From Pseudomonas sp. R76 (lineage in GTDB: Bacteria > Pseudomonadota > Gammaproteobacteria > Pseudomonadales > Pseudomonadaceae): a stretch of DNA of 64,000 nt. The stretch is taken from positions 1,860,001 to 1,924,000 of the forward strand of contig NZ_CP019428.1 in assembly GCF_009834565.1 (NCBI RefSeq). The letters are read 5' to 3'. Below, piece by piece: positions 1 to 7,965 of the stretch (position 1 is the stretch's first letter; every line of letters begins with the position of its first letter). The notes beneath the pieces are model-generated. The model did no database searches. It had not been told where the DNA came from and worked only from the letters and a program-made list of their open reading frames with translations. Made by a program: the position numbers and the translations under genes.

Positions 1-735
1 GTCCGAACTGCGGATGGTCTTGAGCTTCTCTTCCACCTTGCCCTCACTGACAAACAGCGGCACGTCGTCCAGCGTCTTGATCGTGTTATTGATCGCAAAA
101 CTGCTGAGCAAAGTGCTGTCGGTGGACGGCAATTTACGCGCGGTGCCGTCGAGGTTACGCACCAAGTGCAGGCCGCCGTGCAGGTAAAGGATGCGCGTGG
201 CGTCGGTGCGCGTGTTGCGCAGGTCGAAGCTGGCGTCGGCGCTGCCAAACAGGTCGTCGATGCCTGGCGTGTGCAGGATCGCCCAATAGTTGAGCAGGTC
301 GTAATTGCTGGTGAAAACGGTGGGGTAGCGGGCCAGTTCGGCGTTGATCGTCGCCAGCGTCGAGGGTTGCACCAGCCGCCACGGAATGTGCACGGCGTGG
401 ATGGTGTTGATCAACGCTTCCTTGATCGCGTAGTAGCGGTTGCGCGGTGCCGCCGAGCTGACCGCCAGGGCCTTGTTGACCCGGCTGGTGGTTTTCAAGG
501 CGCCCAACGCCTGCTCGAAGCTGCGGGTCTGCAGGGCGTCGAACACACTCAGCTCGGACGGGCTGAGGGGTTTTTCTTCGACGGTGCGCGCGTTTTCGAA
601 CAGTGAATCGTAGGCAAAGTCTTCCCAAATCGTGCGGCTTGCGCCGTTGCCGATCAGAATCCCACTGAAGTCGATGGCGCTGCGCAGCGCGCTCCAGTCT
701 TCAAGGTGGGCGTCAATATCCTGGAAATCCTTCAT
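1..735 (-). CDS. DUF4917 family protein, SIR2-like motifs (partial, C-terminus outside window)
   Basis: The minus-strand frame is open from the ATG at 735 to the window edge (245 codons, no stop). The N-terminal part reads GILIGNGASRTIWEDFAYDS, a glycine-rich GNGxS loop. Near residue 115 is FTSNYDLLNYW and near residue 155 YLHGGLHL. This order of GxGxS, (T/S)NYD and LHG is what SIR2-like families show around their NAD-binding site, and the whole resembles DUF4917 proteins of pseudomonads. An NAD-binding or NAD-cleaving role is an inference; no activity is established for the family as far as I know. The gene is divergent from the alcohol dehydrogenase at 859 with 123 bp between them. No partner gene is visible because the downstream side lies outside the window. 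Confidence 0.7.
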   Translation of the reverse strand, partial: MKDFQDIDAHLEDWSALRSAIDFSGILIGNGASRTIWEDFAYDSLFENARTVEEKPLSPSELSVFDALQTRSFEQALGALKTTSRVNKALAVSSAAPRNRYYAIKEALINTIHAVHIPWRLVQPSTLATINAELARYPTVFTSNYDLLNYWAILHTPGIDDLFGSADASFDLRNTRTDATRILYLHGGLHLVRNLDGTARKLPSTDSTLLSSFAINNTIKTLDDVPLFVSEGKVEEKLKTIRSSD

Positions 736-788
736 TGCGGCGGGTCTACTCGATTTCGGCTGGGTGGTGACTTTATCACGAGCCGGCG

Positions 789-802
789 TTGATCCTGATC
801 AA
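789..802. promoter_or_regulatory. ANR/FNR box
   Basis: TTGATCCTGATCAA is a perfect match to the FNR/ANR consensus TTGAT-N4-ATCAA. Its centre lies about 63 bp before the dehydrogenase ATG at 859. Class II activation (site centred at -41.5) would put the transcript start about 22 nt before the ATG. It is also 54 bp upstream of the divergent DUF4917 start and could affect both genes. Confidence 0.75.
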
Positions 803-858
803 GATGCCGCAGGCAAGTCAGGTTGATCCTGTAGGCATAACGCCTCTGAGGATTGACC

Positions 859-2007
859 ATGAGCAGCACCTTTTTCATTCCCGCCGTCAACATCATGGGC
901 ACCGACTGCCTCGACGAAGCCATGATCGCCATCCGCAACTACGGCTTTCGCAAGGCGCTGATCGTCACCGACGTGGGCCTGGCCAAGGCGGGCGTGGCCA
1001 GCCTGATCGCCGAGAAACTGGCGATGCAGGACATCGACTCGGTGATCTACGACGGCGCCAAGCCCAACCCCAATGTCGAAAACGTCGAGAACGGCCTGGC
1101 GCTGTTGCAGCGCAGCGCCTGCGATTTCGTGGTGTCGTTGGGCGGCGGCTCGCCCCATGACTGCGCCAAGGGCATCGCGTTGTGCGCCACCAATGGCGGG
1201 CATATCGGCGACTACGAAGGCGTCGATCAGTCGAGCAAACCGCAGCTGCCACTGGTGGCCATCAACACCACCGCCGGCACGGCCAGCGAGATGACGCGCT
1301 TTTGCATCATCACTGACGAAACCCGCCACGTGAAAATGGCCATCGTCGACCGCAACGTCACGCCGCTGCTGTCGGTCAACGACCCGGCGCTGATGGTCGG
1401 CATGCCCAAGGGCCTCACCGCCGCCACCGGCATGGACGCGCTGACTCACGCCATCGAAGCCTACGTGTCCACCGCCGCCAACCCGATTACCGACGCCTGC
1501 GCCATCAAGGCCATCGAGCTGATCAGCGCCAATCTGCGCCTGGCGGTACGCGACGGCAGCGACAAGGCCGCGCGGGAAAACATGGCGTATGCGCAATTCC
1601 TCGCCGGCATGGCCTTCAATAACGCGTCCCTGGGCTTTGTGCACGCCATGGCCCACCAACTCGGCGGCCTTTACGACCTGCCACACGGCGTGTGCAATGC
1701 GGTGTTGCTGCCCCATGTGCAAAGTTTCAACGCCAGTGTGTGCGCCAAGCGCTTGAGTGACGTGGCGCGCGCATTGGGCGCCGATATCAAGGGCATTACC
1801 CCGGAAGAGGGCGCCCAGGCCGCCATTGCCGCGATTCGCACCTTGGCTCACGACGTTGAAATCCCGGCCGGGTTGCGCGAATTGGGCGCCAAGTTGCAGG
1901 ACATTCCGCTGCTGGCCACCAATGCGTTGAAGGATGCGTGCGGGCTGACCAACCCACGGCGGGCGGATCAGCGCCAGATCGAGGAGATCTTTCGCAACGC
2001 TTTCTAA
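859..2007 (+). CDS. iron-containing alcohol dehydrogenase (group III, YiaY/ErcA-like)
   Basis: A 382-residue NAD(P)-dependent, metal-dependent alcohol dehydrogenase of the usual family length. Visible landmarks are the dinucleotide-binding loop [16 protein letters not shown], the family motif [18 protein letters not shown] and the metal-ligand segment [11 protein letters not shown] followed by DLPHG; these supply the Asp and three His iron ligands. I chose the ATG at 859 because AGGA at 849-852 is well spaced, rather than the TTG at 853. The substrate is unknown; relatives oxidise ethanol, propanediol or L-threonine-type substrates. A perfect ANR box 57 bp upstream suggests expression under low oxygen, which fits a fermentative alcohol/aldehyde role. 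The gene appears monocistronic and is followed by an inverted repeat. Confidence 0.93.
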   Translation: MSSTFFIPAVNIMGTDCLDEAMIAIRNYGFRKALIVTDVGLAKAGVASLIAEKLAMQDIDSVIYDGAKPNPNVENVENGLALLQRSACDFVVSLGGGSPHDCAKGIALCATNGGHIGDYEGVDQSSKPQLPLVAINTTAGTASEMTRFCIITDETRHVKMAIVDRNVTPLLSVNDPALMVGMPKGLTAATGMDALTHAIEAYVSTAANPITDACAIKAIELISANLRLAVRDGSDKAARENMAYAQFLAGMAFNNASLGFVHAMAHQLGGLYDLPHGVCNAVLLPHVQSFNASVCAKRLSDVARALGADIKGITPEEGAQAAIAAIRTLAHDVEIPAGLRELGAKLQDIPLLATNALKDACGLTNPRRADQRQIEEIFRNAF

Positions 2008-2028
2008 AGGGCGCAGTCGCACGCTGCA

Positions 2029-2088
2029 AGCGGTAAGCTACAAGCTGAACGGCATTTAACTAAAGCATGAAGCTTGCGGCTTGCCGCT
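2029..2088. repeat. imperfect inverted repeat (REP-like)
   Basis: AGCGGTAAGCTACAAGCT at 2029-2046 pairs with AGCTTGCGGCTTGCCGCT at 2071-2088 (15 of 18 positions complementary). It belongs to the AGCTTGC/GCAAGCT intergenic palindromes common in fluorescens-group pseudomonads. It may form a hairpin after the dehydrogenase gene, but there is no T-run. Confidence 0.6.
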
Positions 2089-2099
2089 GAGGTCCCCCC

Positions 2100-2774
2100 A
2101 TGAGAGTTCTGTTATTCGGCGCCACCGGCATGGTCGGTCAGGGCGTGCTGCGCGAGTGCCTGTTGGCCGCTGACGTGCAGGAAGTCGTGGCTGTCGGCCG
2201 CACGGCCTTGACCCAGGAACACGGCAAGCTGCACCAGGTGCTGCACAGCGACATGCTGGATTTCCAGCCGCTGGAAAACCTGCTGCAAGGCTTCGATGCG
2301 TGCTTCTTCTGCCTCGGCGTTTCGTCGGCGGGCATGAATGAAACCAAGTACACCCACCTCACCTATGACCTGACCTTGGTCGCGGCCAGCACGTTGGCGC
2401 GGCTCAACCCACAGATGACCTTTATCTACGTATCCGGCGCCGGCACCGACAGCTCCGAGGCGGGCAAGTCGATGTGGGCGCGGGTCAAGGGCAAAACCGA
2501 AAACGCTTTGCTGCGCCTGCCGTTCAAGGCGGTGTATCTGTTCCGGCCCGGGGTGATTCAGCCGTTGCATGGCGTGCGCTCGAAAACGCCGTTGTACCAA
2601 TCCTTCTATTCCTTACTCGGGCCGCTGCTCACGTTTGTGCGTCGGCTCCAACCCGGCTGGGTGGTGAGCACCGAGACCGTCGGCCAGGCGATGCTGGCAG
2701 CCGTGCGCCATGGCGCGCCGCAGGCGGTGGTGGAGCAGGCCGAGATCAATCGACTGGCCGCCGAGCGCAACTGA
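2100..2774 (+). CDS. NAD(P)-binding Rossmann protein (atypical short-chain/epimerase type)
   Basis: A 224-residue protein starting MRVLLFGATGMVGQGVLREC, a classical Rossmann GxTGxxG dinucleotide-binding start. Later segments (FFCLGVSS, FIYVSGAGTD, WARVKGKTEN, FRPGVIQP) match the NAD(P)H-binding/NmrA-like epimerase family in which a Lys replaces the usual YxxxK arrangement. The reaction is unknown. Its stop codon overlaps the ATG of the LysR gene by one base (TGATG), so the two are probably co-translated. That arrangement hints that the regulator responds to the metabolite handled here, which is inference. Confidence 0.85.
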   Translation: MRVLLFGATGMVGQGVLRECLLAADVQEVVAVGRTALTQEHGKLHQVLHSDMLDFQPLENLLQGFDACFFCLGVSSAGMNETKYTHLTYDLTLVAASTLARLNPQMTFIYVSGAGTDSSEAGKSMWARVKGKTENALLRLPFKAVYLFRPGVIQPLHGVRSKTPLYQSFYSLLGPLLTFVRRLQPGWVVSTETVGQAMLAAVRHGAPQAVVEQAEINRLAAERN

Positions 2775-3685
2775 TGTTGCACAAGAGCCTGGTGCGTCGC
2801 CTCGACCTGATCACGCTGCAGCTGTTCGTGGCAGTGTTCGAGGAAGGCACGCTGACCCGCGCCGCCGCCCGCGAAGCGATTGCGGTGTCGGCGGCGAGCA
2901 AGCGCCTGATGGAGCTGGAACAGGTGCTGGGCGTGAGCCTGTTCGTGCGCCGGGCCAAGGGCATGGACCTCACCGCTGCGGGTGAAACCCTGTTGCACCA
3001 TGCGCGGCAGATGCTGTTCAACGTCGAGAAAATGGGCCTGGAGCTGGGCGAGCACAGCCATGGCGTGCGCGGTTATGTGCGCATGCTGGCCAACCTGTCG
3101 GCGATCATTCAATTCCTTCCGGAAGACCTGCGGGATTTTTCCGCGCTGCATCCCGAAGTCAAAACCGATCTGGAAGAGCGCCCCAGCAACGGCGTGATGC
3201 AGGGCGTGCTGGATGGCGTGGCTGACCTGGGGATCTGCTCCAGCGACACCGACACCAAAGGCCTGCCCAGCGTGACCTATCGCCACGACAATCTGGTGGT
3301 GCTGATGCCGGCGGATCACCCGTTAGCCACCCGCCACACCCTGGCCTTCGCCGAAACCCTCGACAGCGACTACGTCGGCCTGCATGCCGCCAGCTCGATC
3401 AACATGCGCACCCACGCCGCCGCGCGCGAGGCGGGCAAGATGCTGCGCCTGCGCATCCATGTGCCGGGGTTTGATGCGATGTGCCGCATGGTCCAGGCGA
3501 ATATGGGCATCGGTATCCTGCCGCAAAAAGCCTATGAACTGTTCGGCCGCGCGCTGGGGTTGCACGCGGTGCCGCTGACAGATGCGTGGTCGGATCGCCG
3601 TTTGATTCTGGTCGTGCGCGATGAGGCGCAATTGTCGCCGGTGAGTCGTTTGTTGTTTGAATACCTGCGCAGGCCGTTAACGTAA
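2774..3685 (+). CDS. LysR-family transcriptional regulator
   Basis: A 303-residue protein with an N-terminal winged helix-turn-helix (residues about 5-65: LQLFVAVFEEGTLTRAAARE then a VSAASKRLMELE recognition helix). A periplasmic-binding-like effector domain follows to the C-terminus. The reading frame stays open far upstream to 2474, but that part overlaps the preceding gene and has no LysR character. The ATG at 2774, coupled to the upstream stop, gives the normal family length. The family usually regulates a divergent or adjacent gene; here the obvious partner is the co-transcribed Rossmann protein. The effector is unknown. Confidence 0.9.
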   Translation: MLHKSLVRRLDLITLQLFVAVFEEGTLTRAAAREAIAVSAASKRLMELEQVLGVSLFVRRAKGMDLTAAGETLLHHARQMLFNVEKMGLELGEHSHGVRGYVRMLANLSAIIQFLPEDLRDFSALHPEVKTDLEERPSNGVMQGVLDGVADLGICSSDTDTKGLPSVTYRHDNLVVLMPADHPLATRHTLAFAETLDSDYVGLHAASSINMRTHAAAREAGKMLRLRIHVPGFDAMCRMVQANMGIGILPQKAYELFGRALGLHAVPLTDAWSDRRLILVVRDEAQLSPVSRLLFEYLRRPLT

Positions 3686-3702
3686 TTCAGACGTGGATGG
3701 CC

Positions 3703-3770
3703 TCATCGCGGGCAAGCCCGGCTCCCACAGGTGATCGTGTTCACCTGTGGGAGCGGGCTTGCCCGCGATA
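3703..3770. repeat. REP pair (Pseudomonas GTGGGAGC type)
   Basis: Two inverted copies of the REP core (GCGGGCAAGCCCGGCTCCCAC and its complement) separated by 6 nt, with flanking CAGGTGA/TCACCTG arms extending the palindrome. It lies between the LysR gene and the CoA-transferase operon. Confidence 0.85.
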
Positions 3771-3885
3771 GCGATCGGGTCGTTGTTCGCGTTTCGCGAA
3801 CGCTCCTTGCCAACTGACGGTTGGATTTCTGCTGTTTCAGTCCTCTAGTCTTGGCCGCACATTCCAAGAATAAGAGGCACACCCC

Positions 3886-5079
3886 ATGACGGCTCCATTG
3901 AGCGGTATCAAGGTGATTGAGATCGGCACCCTGATTGCCGCGCCGTTCGCCGCCCGGATGATGGCCGAGTTTGGCGCCGAGGTGATCAAGATCGAAGCCA
4001 TGGGCCAGGGCGATCCACTTCGCAAATGGCGAAAGCTGCACGAAGGCACTTCACTGTGGTGGTACCTGCAATCGCGCAACAAGAAGTCGCTGGCCCTGGA
4101 CCTCAAGTCGCCGCAAGGCCTGGGCTTGATCAAGCAACTGCTGGGCGACGCCGACGTGCTGATCGAAAACCTGCGCCCCGGCGGCCTGGAAAAACTCGGC
4201 CTGGGCTGGGATGTGCTGCACGCGCTCAACCCCAAGCTGACCCTGGTGCGCATCTCCGGCTACGGCCAGACCGGCCCTTACCGTGATCGCCCAGGCTTCG
4301 GTGCCATCGGCGAGGCCATGGGCGGCATTCGCTACACCACCGGCAACCCGGATTCGCCACCGGCGCGGGTCGGCGTAAGCCTGGGCGATTCCCTGGCATC
4401 ACTGCACGGCGTGATCGGCGCACTGATGTCGCTGCTGCGGGTCAAGACCGGGCAGGGCGACGGGCAGATAGTCGATGTGTCACTGGCCGAAAGCGTGTTC
4501 AACCTGATGGAAAGCCTGGTGCCCGAATACGACATGCTCGGCCATGTGCGTGAGCGCAGCGGTGGCGCCTTGCCCGGCATCGCGCCGTCCAACACCTACC
4601 TGACCGCCGACGGCGCCTACGTGGTCATTGCCGGTAACAGCGACCCGATCTACAAGCGCCTGATGATTACCATCGGCCGCGCCGACCTGGCCGAAGCGCC
4701 GGAGTTTGCCCACAACGATGGCCGCGCGGCGAAAAGTGGCTTGCTGGATGCGGCGATCACCCACTGGACCAGCAGCCTGCCCATCGACCAGGTGCTCGCC
4801 GCCCTGGAAGCCGCCGAAGTGCCGGCCGGGCGCATCTACTCGGTGGCCGATATCGTCAGCGACCCGCACTACCAGGCGCGTGACATGCTGCTCAATGCCG
4901 AGCTGCCCGGTGGCGTGTCGGTGAAGATGCCCGGCATCGTGCCCAAGCTCTCCGAAACCCCTGGCGCGGTGAACTGGCAAGGCCCGGCCTTGGGCCAACA
5001 CACCGACGACATCCTCACTGGCCTTGGGTTGACCGAGGCTGATATCCAACGCCTGAAAACCTCGGGGGTGGTGCAATGA
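3886..5079 (+). CDS. CaiB/BaiF (class III) CoA-transferase
   Basis: A 397-residue family III CoA-transferase, normal length, which moves CoA between carboxylic acids through aspartyl-CoA intermediates. The N-terminus (SGIKVIEIGTLIAAPFAARM, then GAEVIKIE) and the YGQTGPYRDRPGF segment are diagnostic. The catalytic aspartate is probably Asp168 in VSLGDSLASLHG. It overlaps the HMG-CoA-lyase-like gene by 4 bp (ATGA), and an MFS carrier follows, so the three form an operon. The likely role is to activate an imported short organic acid to its CoA thioester before cleavage; 3-hydroxy-3-methylglutarate, citramalate-like or related acids fit. The exact acid cannot be told from sequence. Confidence 0.92.
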   Translation: MTAPLSGIKVIEIGTLIAAPFAARMMAEFGAEVIKIEAMGQGDPLRKWRKLHEGTSLWWYLQSRNKKSLALDLKSPQGLGLIKQLLGDADVLIENLRPGGLEKLGLGWDVLHALNPKLTLVRISGYGQTGPYRDRPGFGAIGEAMGGIRYTTGNPDSPPARVGVSLGDSLASLHGVIGALMSLLRVKTGQGDGQIVDVSLAESVFNLMESLVPEYDMLGHVRERSGGALPGIAPSNTYLTADGAYVVIAGNSDPIYKRLMITIGRADLAEAPEFAHNDGRAAKSGLLDAAITHWTSSLPIDQVLAALEAAEVPAGRIYSVADIVSDPHYQARDMLLNAELPGGVSVKMPGIVPKLSETPGAVNWQGPALGQHTDDILTGLGLTEADIQRLKTSGVVQ

Positions 5080-6017
5080 TCACTGACTATTGCGACCCGC
5101 TGATCGTGCAGGAAGTGTCCCCGCGCGATGGCCTGCAAATCGAACCGACCTGGGTTGAAACTGCCGACAAGATCACGCTGATCAACGAACTGTCCCTGGC
5201 AGGTTTTTCGCGAATCGAGGCCGGTTCGTTCGTCTCGCCCAAGGCGATTCCGGCGTTGCGCGATGGCGAACAGGTGTTCCAGGGCATCGCGCGCAAGCCC
5301 GGTGTGATCTATGTGGCGTTGATCCCCAACCTCAAGGGCGCCCAGCGCGCCATCGAGTCCCGCGCCGATGAGCTGAACCTGGTGATGTCCGCCAGCCAGA
5401 CCCACAACCTGGCGAATATGCGCATGCGTTGCGAGGCGTCATTGGCGGCGTTTGAAGACATCGTCAGCTTCGCCAGCGACTACCCGGTGCGCCTCAACGG
5501 CAGCATCGCCACCACGTTTGGCTGCCCGTTCGAAGGCAAGATTGATGAAGACCGCGTGCTGCAAATCGTCGATGCCTACCGCCAGTTGGGCATTCAGGGC
5601 ATCACCCTGGCCGACACCACCGGCATGGCCAACCCGCGCCAGGTTGAGCGTTTGGTCACGCGGGTATTGCAGCATGTGCCTGCCAGTGATCTGACCCTGC
5701 ATTTTCACAACACCCGCGGCCTGGGCTTGTGCAATGTGCTGGCGGCCTACGAGGCTGGCGCCCGGCGTTTTGATGCGGCCTTAGGCGGCCTCGGTGGTTG
5801 CCCGTTTGCGCCGGGAGCCTCGGGCAATATCTGCACCGAAGATCTGGTCAACCTGTGCGACGAGGTCGGGATTCACACCGGCATCGATCTGCCGCACCTG
5901 TTGCATATGTCCCGACGTCTGCCGGCGCTGCTTGGCCATGAGCTGCCTGGCCAGGTCGCCAAGGCCGGGCGCAATAGCGACCTGCATCCGCCGCCCGGCT
6001 ACATCGCCACGCTGTAA
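5076..6017 (+). CDS. hydroxymethylglutaryl-CoA lyase family protein
   Basis: A 313-residue TIM-barrel lyase of the HMG-CoA lyase/DRE metallolyase family. Near residue 10 is EVSPRDGLQIE, carrying the catalytic Arg-Asp. HFHNTRGLGL near residue 208 provides metal-binding histidines, and GGLGGCPFAPGASGN near residue 240 holds the active-site cysteine loop. The likely reaction is cleavage of a 3-hydroxy-3-methyl-acyl-CoA such as HMG-CoA to acetoacetate and acetyl-CoA. The gene overlaps the CoA-transferase stop by 4 bp and precedes an MFS carrier, so it acts on the thioester made by the transferase. It is probably not the leucine-pathway mvaB, because no liu genes (acyl-CoA carboxylase subunits) are nearby. 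Confidence 0.9.
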   Translation: MITDYCDPLIVQEVSPRDGLQIEPTWVETADKITLINELSLAGFSRIEAGSFVSPKAIPALRDGEQVFQGIARKPGVIYVALIPNLKGAQRAIESRADELNLVMSASQTHNLANMRMRCEASLAAFEDIVSFASDYPVRLNGSIATTFGCPFEGKIDEDRVLQIVDAYRQLGIQGITLADTTGMANPRQVERLVTRVLQHVPASDLTLHFHNTRGLGLCNVLAAYEAGARRFDAALGGLGGCPFAPGASGNICTEDLVNLCDEVGIHTGIDLPHLLHMSRRLPALLGHELPGQVAKAGRNSDLHPPPGYIATL

Positions 6018-6029
6018 CGCCGCACCAGA

Positions 6030-6041
6030 CAACAAAAACAA
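6030..6041 (+). promoter_or_regulatory. possible Crc/Hfq catabolite-repression motif
   Basis: CAACAAAAACAA in the 59-nt gap before the MFS gene contains the A-rich AANAANAA pattern bound by Hfq/Crc in pseudomonads. It is about 36 nt before the ATG, farther than ideal, so this is a modest call. Confidence 0.35.
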
Positions 6042-6076
6042 TCGGGCGCCGTTGAGCGGCCCGCTGGAGAGAAAGC

Positions 6077-7408
6077 ATGAGCACTAATACGTTGGAGGCG
6101 GGCCTGCGCCCGGCCGCTGAGATCGATGCCGAAAAAGCCCTGGTCAGCAAGGTCGCCTGGCGCCTGATGCCGCTGACCATGGTGTGCTACCTGTTCGCGT
6201 TTTTTGACCGCATCAACATCAGCTTCGCCAAGTTCCAGCTGCAAACCGATTTGAGCCTGAGCGACACCGCTTACGGCCTGGGCGCCGGTTTGTTCGTGGT
6301 GGGTTATGTGATTTTCGAAGTGCCGAGCAACATGATGCTGTACAAGGTCGGCGCGCGCCGCTGGATCGCGCGGATCATGATGTCGTGGGGCCTGGCCACG
6401 GCGGCGATGGTGTTTGTCACCGCCGAGTGGCAGTTCTACGGCCTGCGTTTCATCATTGGCGCGATGGAGGCGGGGTTTGCGCCGGGCGTGCTGTATTACC
6501 TGACGTTGTGGTTCCCGCAGCACTTCCGTGGGCGCATCACCTCGCTGCTGTTCCTGGCGTCCGCCTTCGCGGGGTTGGTCGGCGCGCCGTTCTCCGGCCT
6601 GGTGTTGGAGCATCTCGACGGCGTGCTGCAAATGCGCGGCTGGCATTGGTTGTTTCTGCTCGGCGGCTTGCCGTGTATCGGCCTGGGTTTTCTGGTGCTG
6701 ACGTTGCTCAAGGACCGAATTGAAGACGCACAGTGGCTGACACCGGCGGAAAAGACCTTGCTGTCGAGCCGAATCGCCAAGCATGAGCCGAACTCACACG
6801 GTGGTTCGCTGCTGTCGGCGATCCGCATTCCTGGCTTCTTGATGCTCGGGTTTATCTACTTCCTGATCCAGGTCGCGTCTTACGGCCTCAACTTCTGGGC
6901 GCCACAATTGATCCGCAGCGCCGGCACCCAAAGCCCGGTGATGATCGGCCTGCTCACTGCGATTCCCTATGTGTGCGGCGCGATCAGCATGGTAGTGATC
7001 GGGCGGTTGTCGGACGCCACCGGCGAACGGCGCAAGTTTGTCTGCGGCCTGGTGGTGTTGGGGGCGGTGGGCTTCTTCTGCGCCGGGATTTTTGCCGACC
7101 ACACCACCTTCCTGATCATCGCCCTGGGCATGTTGGGCGCGGGCATCATCGCCTCGATCCCGACCTTCTGGACTCTGCCGCCCAAACTGCTGGCTGGCGC
7201 CGGTGCCGGTGCCGCCGGTGGCATCGCGGTGATCAACACATTGGGGCAGTTCGGCGGCATTGTCAGCCCGGTGATGGTGGGGCGCATCAAAGACCTCACC
7301 GGCAGCACCACGCCGGCGCTGTACGTGATCGGCGTGTGCGCGCTGTTGGCGGCGGCGCTGCTGCTGTGGGGCTTGCCGCAAAAATTGCGCACGCTGGACA
7401 AGGGCTGA
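6077..7408 (+). CDS. MFS transporter, anion:cation symporter family
   Basis: A 443-residue 12-helix carrier of the ACS family (tartrate, phthalate and glucarate type). FAFFDRINISFAKFQL after the first helix is the family signature, followed by GYVIFEVPSN and MEAGFAPGVLYYLTLWFP. A good ribosome site (GGAGAGAAAGC before the ATG at 6077) supports the start. It is the third gene of the CoA-transferase/lyase operon and most likely brings in the carboxylic acid those enzymes degrade. It ends one base before the convergent YdcZ-type gene. Confidence 0.9.
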   Translation: MSTNTLEAGLRPAAEIDAEKALVSKVAWRLMPLTMVCYLFAFFDRINISFAKFQLQTDLSLSDTAYGLGAGLFVVGYVIFEVPSNMMLYKVGARRWIARIMMSWGLATAAMVFVTAEWQFYGLRFIIGAMEAGFAPGVLYYLTLWFPQHFRGRITSLLFLASAFAGLVGAPFSGLVLEHLDGVLQMRGWHWLFLLGGLPCIGLGFLVLTLLKDRIEDAQWLTPAEKTLLSSRIAKHEPNSHGGSLLSAIRIPGFLMLGFIYFLIQVASYGLNFWAPQLIRSAGTQSPVMIGLLTAIPYVCGAISMVVIGRLSDATGERRKFVCGLVVLGAVGFFCAGIFADHTTFLIIALGMLGAGIIASIPTFWTLPPKLLAGAGAGAAGGIAVINTLGQFGGIVSPVMVGRIKDLTGSTTPALYVIGVCALLAAALLLWGLPQKLRTLDKG

Positions 7409-7897
7409 TCAGCCCGCCGTCGCCAATGCTCGGGCAGGCGTGCTGCTGAACTGAATCAACACCACGCCGCCTATCAACAACAACGCCCCCAGCACGCGGG
7501 GCGTTGTCAGTTGGCGCTCCACCAGGCCGAACAGCCCAAAGTGATCGAGCAGCAGCGAAGCGAGAATCTGCCCGGCCATGGCCAAGGCAATAAACCCCGA
7601 CGCGCCGAGCTTGGGCAACAGCATCAACGCCAGGGAAATAAAGCACACGCCAAATGCACCACCGGCCCACATCCACAGCGGCGCTTTAGTGATAAACGCC
7701 AGGCTCGGCAGCGGTAGACGCAGTGCCAGAATCACCGGCAGCAGCACGATAATGCTCACCAGCAGAGAGGCCAGGGTGGCCCACAGCGGATGGCCGAGCC
7801 CGCGCCCGAGGTTGGCGTTGATCGCGCTCTGAAACGGCACCACAGCGCCGGCGATAACCGCGAGTGCCAATAAACCCACCCAGTGCAGCGTCGTCAT
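7409..7897 (-). CDS. DMT-superfamily small membrane protein (DUF606/YdcZ type)
   Basis: A 162-residue protein with five hydrophobic segments. It starts LHWVGLLALAVIAGAVVPFQ and contains SAINANLGRGLGHPLWATLAS, typical of DUF606/YdcZ half-size drug/metabolite transporter relatives. The substrate is unknown. It is divergent from the LysR gene at 7966 with a 68-bp gap, so that regulator may control it. Confidence 0.85.
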   Translation of the reverse strand: MTTLHWVGLLALAVIAGAVVPFQSAINANLGRGLGHPLWATLASLLVSIIVLLPVILALRLPLPSLAFITKAPLWMWAGGAFGVCFISLALMLLPKLGASGFIALAMAGQILASLLLDHFGLFGLVERQLTTPRVLGALLLIGGVVLIQFSSTPARALATAG

Positions 7898-7965
7898 AGC
7901 AAATCTCCCAGAGGTTTTGCTGGACTCTAGGCTATTCGTCGCGCAAATTTAAATTCCAAGTTCTT

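Noticed and set aside
799..2022. Long minus-strand open frame (407 codons) antisense to the alcohol dehydrogenase
   Set aside because: It mirrors the high-GC codon pattern of the dehydrogenase; no domain, no ribosome site, and the plus-strand gene has clear family motifs.
2474..2773. Upstream extension of the LysR gene
   Set aside because: It overlaps the Rossmann-protein gene and has no LysR sequence; the ATG at 2774 gives normal length.
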